From Holophagaceae bacterium (GTDB taxonomy: Bacteria > Acidobacteriota > Holophagae > Holophagales > Holophagaceae): a stretch of 41,746 bases of DNA. The position numbers and the translations under genes were made by a program. A model generated the notes under the pieces. The model was not told the DNA's origin, searched no databases, and worked only from the letters and a program-made list of their open reading frames with translations. The DNA is taken from the NCBI GenBank assembly GCA_009783055.1, contig WRHW01000012.1, positions 2,310 through 44,055 of the forward strand, written 5' to 3'. Of this stretch, positions 17,509 to 25,686 are shown piece after piece; positions within the stretch are counted from its first letter, which is position 1; the number at the start of each line of letters is the position of its first letter.

Positions 17509-18684
17509 ATGATGACTTCGCAATCGCCACTTCTCAGCATAGTAATCAAGGCTCACGAACGTCTGTGCCTGGACAAAGCACCTCTCATTGTCAAGAGTCC
17601 TGGCCGCATCAATATCATTGGCGAGCACACCGACTACAACAACGGCTTTGCTCTTTTGGGTGCAGTGGACAAATCTGTGGTTCTGGCATTCACACCTAGA
17701 GCAGATAATGCCATTCGTCTACATTCTATAGACTTTGATTCCACCTTTGAAACAAGTCTCTCAACATTGGAAGCAACAGGGCTGGAGTGGCCAAATTTAG
17801 TGCTAGGTTCTGTCATACAGTTGCAACGCTCCGAGCAAAACCTTTCAGGATTTGATTTAGTCTATGGAGCAGACTTACCGCGCAGTGCCGGGCTTTCCAG
17901 TAGCTCTGCAATTGCATGTGGCGTGATTTATGGACTAAACAAATTATTTGACCTAAACATGTCCGTAAATGACATGGCTTGGAGTGCAGTTCGCACCGAG
18001 CATGAATTTATGGGAGTTCGATGTGGAGTAATGGATCAGATCAACAACTTGCGGGCACAAGAAAACTCAGCATTGTTATTGGACTGTCAAGATCAGAGTT
18101 CACAATATGTTCCCTTTGAACAGCAAAAGCTGTCAGTGGTCTTATGCGATAGTCAGGTAAGGCGCAAGCTATCCTTAAGCAAGTACAACAAGAGGCGTGG
18201 CCAATGCGAGGAAGGTGTCACCGTTCTAGAAAAAATCAAACCCGGCATTAAGTCACTGAGGGATATTTCCATGGATTTTCTGCAAAGCAACAAGAGCCTA
18301 TTAAATCCCACCGTTTATAAAAGATGTCACTTCGTCCTAGAAGAAAACCAAAGGGTGCTGAAGACATGTGAAGCATTGAGAAACAACGACCTCGAATCAA
18401 TAAAGAGGTTGCTGTACGCAAGCCATGAAGGGCTCAGAGATTTATATCAAGTAAGTTGCGCCGAAATAAATAAATTAGTGGATGGTGCAATGCAAATCAA
18501 AGGAGTTTATGGCGCAAGACTTATGGGAGCAGGCTTTGGCGGATGCACCATAAACCTTGTTGAAGAGTCACAGATCGGCACGTTCTTGAATGAAATGACA
18601 AAAGTATTTAGGGACAAGCTCAGAAAATCACCAAAAATACATGTAACAGCCCTGAGCAAAGGAACCCACGTGGTGAATGTGTGA
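17509..18684 (+). CDS. galK: Galactokinase
   Basis: Phosphorylates galactose to galactose-1-phosphate, the entry step of the Leloir pathway. A 391-residue GHMP kinase with all three motifs: KSPGRINIIGEHTDYNNG (about 28-45, the galactokinase signature), the ATP loop LPRSAGLSSSSAIACG, and GARLMGAGFGGCTINL near the C-terminus. CGVMDQINN holds the catalytic Asp region, although the usual family sequence is CGIMDQF. galT and galE are not nearby, so the gene stands alone. It diverges from the decarboxylase gene at 17252. The ribosome binding site is a run of eight G's. The stop codon overlaps the first base of a repeat hairpin at 18684. Confidence 0.95.
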   Translation: MMTSQSPLLSIVIKAHERLCLDKAPLIVKSPGRINIIGEHTDYNNGFALLGAVDKSVVLAFTPRADNAIRLHSIDFDSTFETSLSTLEATGLEWPNLVLGSVIQLQRSEQNLSGFDLVYGADLPRSAGLSSSSAIACGVIYGLNKLFDLNMSVNDMAWSAVRTEHEFMGVRCGVMDQINNLRAQENSALLLDCQDQSSQYVPFEQQKLSVVLCDSQVRRKLSLSKYNKRRGQCEEGVTVLEKIKPGIKSLRDISMDFLQSNKSLLNPTVYKRCHFVLEENQRVLKTCEALRNNDLESIKRLLYASHEGLRDLYQVSCAEINKLVDGAMQIKGVYGARLMGAGFGGCTINLVEESQIGTFLNEMTKVFRDKLRKSPKIHVTALSKGTHVVNV

Positions 18685-18734
18685 TACCAAGTTGCACCCA
18701 AACGGGAGCAACTTGGTATAACGGCAATGCGAAA
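18684..18734. repeat. ATACCAAGTTGC hairpin element, copy 1 (galK 3' end)
   Basis: Arms ATACCAAGTTGC (18684-18695) and GCAACTTGGTAT (18708-18719) pair perfectly over 12 bp. The 12-base loop contains CCC and GGG, which extend the stem. It starts on the last base of the galK stop. The 15 bases after the hairpin (AACGGCAATGCGAAA, 18720-18734) also follow copy 2 at 21995. Copy 3 is at 41137-41172. Confidence 0.85.
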
Positions 18735-18867
18735 TTAGCTCCGGTACTGTGATCGCATAGTTATTTGGTTAGTTGTTGGTTACTGTATAGATTTCAAAAG
18801 CTAATTCACCATACGAGATCGAAAATGGTATAATCGTTTTTTGCAGTTACATAAACTGGGAGTCGCC

Positions 18868-20907
18868 ATGTCCAATTCAGCTCCAGACGAAATCAAGGGC
18901 TTGCCTGAAAATGCTAGGCGACCGCTCGAACCTGGTGAAAAATATATCCCCTTAGTCCCCCATGAAGGAGTGCTAGAAACTACCCCCAGAGCAATTATTT
19001 TAGGGCTAGTGTTTTGCGCTATTTTTTCAATGGCCGCGGCCTACCTCGCCCTAAAGTTAGGGCAGGGTATTGAAGCCGCCATCCCAATAGCGATTTTAGC
19101 TGTTGGGCTAAACCGCTTTTTTGTCAGAAAAAACACCATCCTTGAAAACGTGATCATTCAAAGCATCGGGGCAAACAGTAGCCATGTTGTATCTGGAGCA
19201 GTTTTTACAATTCCCGCCCTATATATGCTTGCCGCAGTACCAGGTAGTGGAGTCCAAACACCCTCCCTAGCTCAGGTTGTGCTAGTTAGCTTTCTTGGCG
19301 GGTCTATAGGTATATTATTCCTGATACCATTGCGCCACAACTTTATGGTAGAAAACCACGGAGTATTTCCCTGGCCGGAAGCAACCGCCACCACCGAAAT
19401 TATCGTCACAGGTGAAAAAGCCGGCAACCAAGCCAAAACCCTTGTGGTAGCGGCACTAATCGGCGGTCTTTACGATGGGTTGACCACGTTGTTTAGGGCA
19501 ATGGCCGAAAACATTCGCCTTCTCTACGTTGGCCCCTCACAATGGCTTGGGCAACTACAGGAAAAAGCCTTCATGCGCTTCGATTTCCTCAATAGTGCGG
19601 CCACTCTGGGTATTGGCTACATAATTGGGTTGCGCTACACAGCCATCATCGCCGCAGGGTCATTTTTTGCTACCTTTGTGCTAGTGCCAATGGTTCACGG
19701 AGTGGCCTACTATACACCTATATTCGATGTAGTTCCCCCTGGTAAAGCTCCAATGGCCATGATGGGAATGTCAGAAATTTTCTTTGACTATGTCCGAATC
19801 ATAGGCGTGGGTTGCATTGCCGGGGCTGGTGTGATGGGAGTCCTCTCCAGCCTGCCAAACATGATACGGTCGATAGTAAGCAACTTAAAGGCACTAAAGG
19901 ATAAGGGTTCTGTAGCGATAGTAGCACCCAGCCGTACCGAGCGTAGCATCCCAGGCACATTTGTCGCCACTGGCCTAGTAGTATTCACTATAGCCACTCT
20001 GTTATTTTTCACCTTTGGCATCGGCATCAAAAACGCCATTGTTCCAGCCCTCCTAGGTACTGCAGTTGTAATGGTCATATCATTTTTCTTTGCTCCTGTC
20101 GCCGCCAGAGCAATCGCCACAATTGGAACAAACCCCATTAGCGGCATGACTATGCTCACATTGCTAATCACGGGCCTAGTAATGTTAAAACTCGGCTTTA
20201 GCGGTGGAACTGGCATGTTTGTCACCATGATGGTAGGTGGTGTAGTATGCACAGCCCTTGCCGCAAGTGGAGCATTTAGCACAGACCTCAAAATAGGCCA
20301 TTGGATAGGCTCCACACCAGCTAGGCAAATTGGCTGGAAATTTGTAGGAACATTGGTGGCCGCATTATTCTGTGGCGTTGCCATGTTTGTGATGAGCAAG
20401 GGCGGTTTTGGCGGAGACATGTATCCAGCACCTCAAGCAAGCGCGATGAGAGCAATCCTAGAGGGCATCTTCGGAACAACAGCAATGCCACTGCGCTGGT
20501 ACTTCTTTGGCCTCGGCATTGTTTTGTCATTGGTACTGCGCCTCATCAACCTGCCAGCCCTGGGATTTGCATTGGGTATGTATTTGCCACTTTCGCTCAA
20601 CACACCGCTATTCCTTGGTGGGATACTAAGCCATATCGTCAACAAGAAAAAATCTAGCGACACAGACGCAAGCGTCAAGGAAAGAGAAAATAAAGGTATC
20701 CTAATAGCATCTGGCTTGATGGCAGGTGGAGCCATCATGGGCGTTATTGGTGCAATTGTTCGCATGAACGAAAGCTGGAAGGATGGTTTCTATATCCTTA
20801 ACCACAACATAATCGAAGGCGGAATTGGTGAGTGGCTTGCAATAATCGGCATGGTTTCGCTTTGTAGCTATGTTATAATATCAAGCAGAAAGACAACCTC
20901 TGCATAA
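18868..20907 (+). CDS. OPT-family oligopeptide transporter
   Basis: A 679-residue inner-membrane carrier of the oligopeptide transporter (OPT) superfamily, bacterial branch, usually proton-coupled import of small peptides or metal-chelates. The cytoplasmic N-terminus (LEPGEKYIPLVPHEGVLETT) is followed by about 14-16 hydrophobic segments, among them AIILGLVFCAIFSMAAAYLA, the VSGAVFTIPALYML segment and GGSIGILFLIPLRH. The conserved 'FPWPEATATTEIIVTGE' loop and PLRWYFFGLG..LRLINLPALGFALGMYLPL near the end are typical of the family. The start is the ATG with GGGAG five bases upstream, nine codons inside an upstream TTG. It is 20 bases from mdh and probably co-transcribed with it. The substrate cannot be told from sequence. 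Confidence 0.92.
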   Translation: MSNSAPDEIKGLPENARRPLEPGEKYIPLVPHEGVLETTPRAIILGLVFCAIFSMAAAYLALKLGQGIEAAIPIAILAVGLNRFFVRKNTILENVIIQSIGANSSHVVSGAVFTIPALYMLAAVPGSGVQTPSLAQVVLVSFLGGSIGILFLIPLRHNFMVENHGVFPWPEATATTEIIVTGEKAGNQAKTLVVAALIGGLYDGLTTLFRAMAENIRLLYVGPSQWLGQLQEKAFMRFDFLNSAATLGIGYIIGLRYTAIIAAGSFFATFVLVPMVHGVAYYTPIFDVVPPGKAPMAMMGMSEIFFDYVRIIGVGCIAGAGVMGVLSSLPNMIRSIVSNLKALKDKGSVAIVAPSRTERSIPGTFVATGLVVFTIATLLFFTFGIGIKNAIVPALLGTAVVMVISFFFAPVAARAIATIGTNPISGMTMLTLLITGLVMLKLGFSGGTGMFVTMMVGGVVCTALAASGAFSTDLKIGHWIGSTPARQIGWKFVGTLVAALFCGVAMFVMSKGGFGGDMYPAPQASAMRAILEGIFGTTAMPLRWYFFGLGIVLSLVLRLINLPALGFALGMYLPLSLNTPLFLGGILSHIVNKKKSSDTDASVKERENKGILIASGLMAGGAIMGVIGAIVRMNESWKDGFYILNHNIIEGGIGEWLAIIGMVSLCSYVIISSRKTTSA

Positions 20908-20918
20908 ATAATATTTAG

Positions 20919-21869
<951 letters not shown>

Positions 21870-22340
21870 GCAGTGGCTAGTGGATATACGTGCTTGTAGC
21901 GACGAAGCAAGAGCTTCATCCAAACCATCATCCCATCACTCTTTGTCCAGCTCTTATTGTTGTTTAACTTACAGAAAGCGTTGCTTGTCATAAGTTATAC
22001 CAAGTTGCGCACATACGGGTGCAACTTGGTATAACGGCAATGCGAAAGCAGTGCCCGCACGTTTTTGGTTATGAGGGTGACTGCGTCAATAAACCCCAAA
22101 GCGATAAAAACGCTGGTCATGGCAGATGGTTGGCGTGACTGCCTCGGACATTCGAGCAAAGCGAAGGATTCCGAGAGATTACGGGCTTTGCTTGTGTTTG
22201 CAAAAACTTGTGCGTTTCGCGCTTAATCCCAATTAAACGCAACTTAGTATTAGTCATCACATCCCTGACACTTTATTGCGATTTCCATTAATATTGTCCT
22301 AATTTGGTCATCGTGTCCTCATTATCATTCTACCCAAGCC
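21870..22340. other. Intergenic stretch after mdh
   Basis: No gene is supported. The central 258 bases are a miniature element (21995-22252). The flanks (21870-21994, 22253-22340) show nothing recognisable. Confidence 0.5.
21995..22252. mobile_element. Putative miniature inverted-repeat element with internal hairpins
   Basis: The left end reads TTATACCAAGTTGCGC and the right end, reverse-complemented, TAATACTAAGTTGCGT, giving imperfect terminal inverted repeats of about 16 bp. The left end is itself a hairpin (arms 21995-22008 and 22021-22034), copy 2 of the family at 18684 and 41137. Inside, 22128-22183 is the shared hairpin module starting GGTTGGCGTGACTGCC. No open frame codes for a transposase, so it would need one from elsewhere. 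The right end resembles the decayed sequence at 16078-16117. Confidence 0.65.
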
Positions 22341-22949
22341 TTGATAGGGTTCCGCTACATTCTGGTCATGATCCAAGCAGTCCATGTTTCCGGGAATTGG
22401 CATAAGCTCTTATTTGAAAGCAGTGAAACAGGCAAAGTGTACAGCGACAACAAAGAAAAGAACAAAAGTGTCCAAAAGAAACTGGGCGCAGGTGGAGGCG
22501 AGGGCGAAAAAGTTGTAGTATTAGGTATGCGATTGCGGAACGGACAGGTCGGGGTAGCGTCTATCCCTAACAACAGAAAGGCCACCCGAGGCCTAATCAA
22601 GGAGACAGTCCGTATCAAACCAACGCTTTGCACTGACGAGCACCATCCCTACCAAGGAATGTCCGCATACAGGCACAGGAGCGTCTACCACAGCGCAAAA
22701 CACCACTTGGACGGGTTGGTGCTTACGAATGGTGTCGAGAAGCTTTGGGATGCATTGAAGTACGGTTCTTGCAGTATCTATCATGCCTTAGGCAGGAAGA
22801 ACCTTCAACTCTCCCTAGACGAGTTCGTATTCAGGCACAATTCGGGCAACATCAGAGATTACACGTTTGGCAGTATTGGTGCTCCGATTGGGATGCGCTT
22901 TGGAAAAAGATTGACGTATTCGAACATCATTGCTGGAAGGGTACCGTAA
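22341..22949 (+). pseudogene. Decayed IS1595/ISXO2-like transposase fragment
   Basis: Residues from about 36 on match the catalytic half of IS1595-family transposases: NKEKNKS, K-VVVLGMRLRNGQVG, the TDEHHPYQGM block with the second Asp, VYHSAKHHLDG, LTNGVEKLWDALK with the Glu, and EFVFRHNSGNIRD. The first catalytic position is lost: where the family has a D-E-T-Y type motif, this reads ESSETGKVYSD. The zinc-binding N-terminal domain is also missing and is replaced by unrelated sequence. It is therefore an inactive remnant. It ends one base before the restriction endonuclease start. Confidence 0.8.
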
Positions 22950-22950
22950 T

Positions 22951-23988
22951 ATGCCAGCCCCTTCATTGTTTGGAATCACAAACTCCAATAAGAATTTTGC
23001 CAAAAGGGAGGCATGGGGCAAAAACCAATTTAATTCTACTTTGCCTGCTTCATTGGTATGTTGGCTCGGCAAAAAAGGGCTTCCCTTGAAGTACCTGAAA
23101 CTTGTAGCGGGTAGCATAGCCCATGATTTTATAGACAGCACCATCTTTTTGGGCATGCCTTACAACAGCCCAGATCTGCGATTTGAGTTTGAATGTATTT
23201 ATATGCCGTACCAACAATTCGTGTTTGACAGGTTGCCAAGAATCGACCTAGTAACGATGGATGGCCATGGTTGCCTAAAAGGCATAGAAATCAAGCTGAC
23301 TGCACTTCCAGATGAAACCACCTACGATCTGCCCGAAAACCAGTATGGATGCGAGATAGTCGTGCGGCCTGACACTATTGTGTATTTAGCATTGAGCATC
23401 GTATCAATAACATCGCAGGCGTACCTGAAAAAGATATTGTCACCCTTCAACAAGATACAAGACTGGACGGATGCCGAAACCGTTTTGCCGCATATCAAAA
23501 AAATGAAAGATAGCCTGGTCGCAATTATGAAAGACCATGAGAATGAGCAATCGCCACTGATTTTACAGCCGATCTGGAAAACAAAATCCAAGTCGCAGGT
23601 TTTTGCTGACAATGCTTTTGACGTTTTCATTTGGAGCAACTTCGCGACCACGCAACTTTTCCTTTTTGATCAGCAATCAGAAAAGAGGGTTTCAAGATAT
23701 GAAAGAACTTTAGTGTGGTTAATTAAAATGTTGCTGGATTACGCAAGCAACGGTCGTTTTAACCACAAACAAATTATTGACAACATCACGTTCAATACAA
23801 AAAACGACAAAGCATTTGCCACTAGTGGAAACAGGACCCAGCCATTGATGGATTCGCCAGAATTGTTGTCGCCGCGAATCCCAAAAACAGACATAAAACA
23901 TATAATCCTTGGCGGCGGTCACAACATGTTGTCGCCAGAACGAAGACTGGATGCAACCATACTAAGTAACTTGGATTTGTTCAGATGA
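22951..23988 (+). CDS. HindVP-like type II restriction endonuclease
   Basis: A 345-residue protein resembling the HindVP/HgiDI group of type II endonucleases, which cut GRCGYC; the specificity here is inferred from family only. The N-terminal LFGITNSNKNFAKREAWGKNQFN and the central ENQYGCEIVVRPDTIVYLAL are typical of the group. A PD-(D/E)xK-type nuclease centre is visible: Asp99 (RIDLVT), then Glu113 and Lys115 in IEIKLT. The start is the ATG with GGAAGG ten bases upstream; a TTG seven codons earlier is less likely. Its last bases overlap the methyltransferase gene by four (ATGA), so the pair is translationally coupled. An IS1595 remnant lies immediately upstream, which suggests the pair came in by transfer. 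Confidence 0.88.
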   Translation: MPAPSLFGITNSNKNFAKREAWGKNQFNSTLPASLVCWLGKKGLPLKYLKLVAGSIAHDFIDSTIFLGMPYNSPDLRFEFECIYMPYQQFVFDRLPRIDLVTMDGHGCLKGIEIKLTALPDETTYDLPENQYGCEIVVRPDTIVYLALSIVSITSQAYLKKILSPFNKIQDWTDAETVLPHIKKMKDSLVAIMKDHENEQSPLILQPIWKTKSKSQVFADNAFDVFIWSNFATTQLFLFDQQSEKRVSRYERTLVWLIKMLLDYASNGRFNHKQIIDNITFNTKNDKAFATSGNRTQPLMDSPELLSPRIPKTDIKHIILGGGHNMLSPERRLDATILSNLDLFR

Positions 23989-24914
23989 TGAGGGTCGTTG
24001 ATTTATTCTCTGGATGCGGCGGCCTGTCGCTCGGCTTCCAGCTTGCTGGGTACGATGTCGCGGCCGCATTTGACAATTGGCGGCCCACGATGGACATCTA
24101 CTCCAAAAATTTTAAACATCCCGTTATTGACTTGGATTTATCGTCAGGAGGAGCTTATGAACGGGTTGCTGAATTTGGCCCAGAAATTATCATTGGGGGG
24201 CCTCCCTGTCAGGATTTTTCAAGTGCTGGGAAAAGAAACGAAGACGGAGGAAGGGGTAGCCTTACAGTTGCATTTGCCAAAATTATACAAAAAATCAAGC
24301 CACGATATTTTTTGATGGAAAACGTGGACAGGATAATAAAAACAAAGAAGTTGATTGATGTCATCGAGATTTTCAGCAATGCCGGCTTCGGTCTTTCTTA
24401 CACTGTCTTGGATGCCTCTTTTTGTGGAGTTCCGCAACAACGAAAGCGCTTCATGATGATTGGCGAAAGGAATGGAAATAACGATGCATTGATGCCATAC
24501 TTTCAAAAAAACCTATCGAAACGGCCTATGACTGTGCGTGATTATGTCGGCGACGCATGGGGAATCGAACATTACTATAGGCACCCACGGAATTATTCAA
24601 GACGGGCAATTTACAGCATGGACGAACCAAGCGCAACGATCCGTGGGGTCAACCGCCCTATCCCAAAAGGTTATCCGGGGCACAATTGCGACAGCTGTAA
24701 AATTACCGAAGAAATTAGACCACTAACCACAAAAGAACGGGCACAGATACAGACATTCCCTGCCGATTTTATATTTGTTGGAAATAAAACCAATGTAGAA
24801 CAGATTATCGGAAACGCAGTCCCAGTCAATCTTGCAAAGTACGTTGCCAACTGCCTTAAAGAGTATCTCTCTGATAAAAATTCAGGAAAAACTCTGAATA
24901 ATGCTCTCTTCTAG
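23985..24914 (+). CDS. DNA (cytosine-5) methyltransferase, partner of the HindVP-like enzyme
   Basis: A 309-residue C5-cytosine methyltransferase that should protect the site cut by the endonuclease encoded just upstream. All main motifs are in order: I FSGCGGLSLGF (8-18), IV GGPPCQDFS with catalytic Cys75, VI MENVDR (Glu112), VIII QQRKRFMMIG, IX RPLTTKERAQIQTFP, and X IGNAVPVNLA near residue 275. The target-recognition region between VIII and IX is short and contains TIRGVNRPIPKG and a Cys pair (HNCDSC). The gene starts inside the endonuclease stop codon (ATGATGA). The reading frame is intact. A 161-bp dispersed repeat follows at 25158. Confidence 0.95.
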   Translation: MMRVVDLFSGCGGLSLGFQLAGYDVAAAFDNWRPTMDIYSKNFKHPVIDLDLSSGGAYERVAEFGPEIIIGGPPCQDFSSAGKRNEDGGRGSLTVAFAKIIQKIKPRYFLMENVDRIIKTKKLIDVIEIFSNAGFGLSYTVLDASFCGVPQQRKRFMMIGERNGNNDALMPYFQKNLSKRPMTVRDYVGDAWGIEHYYRHPRNYSRRAIYSMDEPSATIRGVNRPIPKGYPGHNCDSCKITEEIRPLTTKERAQIQTFPADFIFVGNKTNVEQIIGNAVPVNLAKYVANCLKEYLSDKNSGKTLNNALF

Positions 24915-25320
24915 CTCTAAAATTATACAACTTATCATTAAAAAATCCTAACCAGGCAATCAGAATTATCCTTCCTCCACGGGGACATCCCCATAATGCT
25001 AACATTTTTCCAGGATGACCACTCCCCCCTTGACCGCTGTCACGGACCGACAGTAGACCAACTTGGAAAGCGGCACAAAACAGGGGAGACGCACCTGCGT
25101 TTTCCGCTCCACCTGGGAACAGTGAGGTTTGTGTCCAATAGCAATCGTCTGAAACCGATGTAGCCCACGCCCGTCTTTTTGACATCTGTTTGACACGGAG
25201 CGTTTTTATTAATAAATCATGCCACCAAAATTAACAATAACTATAGTAATATCAGCTTTTGTCAAACATTGGCTTGATCGATTTTGTTACTGAGTTACTG
25301 TAGTTGAACCGCTATATAAA
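24915..25320. other. Intergenic stretch between the R-M pair and the PAS gene
   Basis: These 406 bases hold a 161-bp dispersed repeat (25158-25318). The part at 24915-25157 has a small open frame on the minus strand that lacks a start signal and family resemblance; I see nothing else in it. Confidence 0.5.
25158..25318. repeat. 161-bp dispersed repeat, copy 1
   Basis: This segment and the reverse complement of 41170-41330 are the same length and differ at about 14 positions (roughly 91% identity, counted by eye). One end reads ATGTAGCCCACGCCCG, the other GTTGAACCGCTATATA. GTTTGAC and GTCAAAC inside form a loose inverted repeat. It contains no open frame and sits just upstream of the PAS gene's 3' end. 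Confidence 0.85.
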
Positions 25321-25662
25321 CTAATCTCTCTTGAAATGCTCTAGTTCCCAAGGGATTTCAATAGAAAACTCCACCAGTCCAGCTATGGCTCCATCTTTTT
25401 TCCAAGGGGCCTGGTGGACAAGTTTTTTAATGCCACCCTTTTCGATGGTATAGGTATTAGGCTTGCCTGATTCAAGGATATTGCGCATTATAGCCATAGA
25501 GCGTTCATTGTGGCAGTCTGCTAAATTTTTGTTGATGAGAGCCTTGCCCCCATACTTTTCAAAGGTAGACATAGCCTTTTTGTTCATAGACGTAACAACA
25601 AAATCCTTGTCAACCACCGTTATAGACGCACCGAAATCATCCATCCAGTCTTGCATTTCCAT
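25321..25662 (-). CDS. Small PAS-domain protein
   Basis: A 113-residue protein that is essentially one PAS sensor domain: DDFGASITVVDKDFVVTSMN (first strands), a helical part ending GGKALINKNLADCH, then TYTIEKGGIKKLVHQAPW and AGLVEFSIEIP as the closing strands. There is no output domain. Single-PAS proteins of this kind (with the LADCH and E..I..P ending) occur in anaerobic bacteria, but the ligand is unknown. The start is the ATG with GGAGG five bases upstream; an in-frame TTG four codons earlier overlaps that site and is not used. It lies 24 bases after the comEC stop on the same strand, so it is probably the last gene of a comEC unit. Confidence 0.82.
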   Translation of the reverse strand: MEMQDWMDDFGASITVVDKDFVVTSMNKKAMSTFEKYGGKALINKNLADCHNERSMAIMRNILESGKPNTYTIEKGGIKKLVHQAPWKKDGAIAGLVEFSIEIPWELEHFKRD

Positions 25663-25686
25663 GCCATCCTCCAAAAATATTTCAGA

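Noticed and set aside
19788-20420. 210-codon minus-strand open frame
   Set aside because: It is antisense to the OPT transporter gene and is low-complexity (Pro/Thr/Ala/Val), typical of a mirror of membrane-protein codons.
22745-23156. Open frames crossing the IS remnant and endonuclease start
   Set aside because: They are out of frame with both real reading frames and have no conserved motifs.
24856-25185. 109-codon minus-strand open frame after the methyltransferase gene
   Set aside because: It overlaps the methyltransferase 3' end and a dispersed repeat, and has no Shine-Dalgarno or family match.
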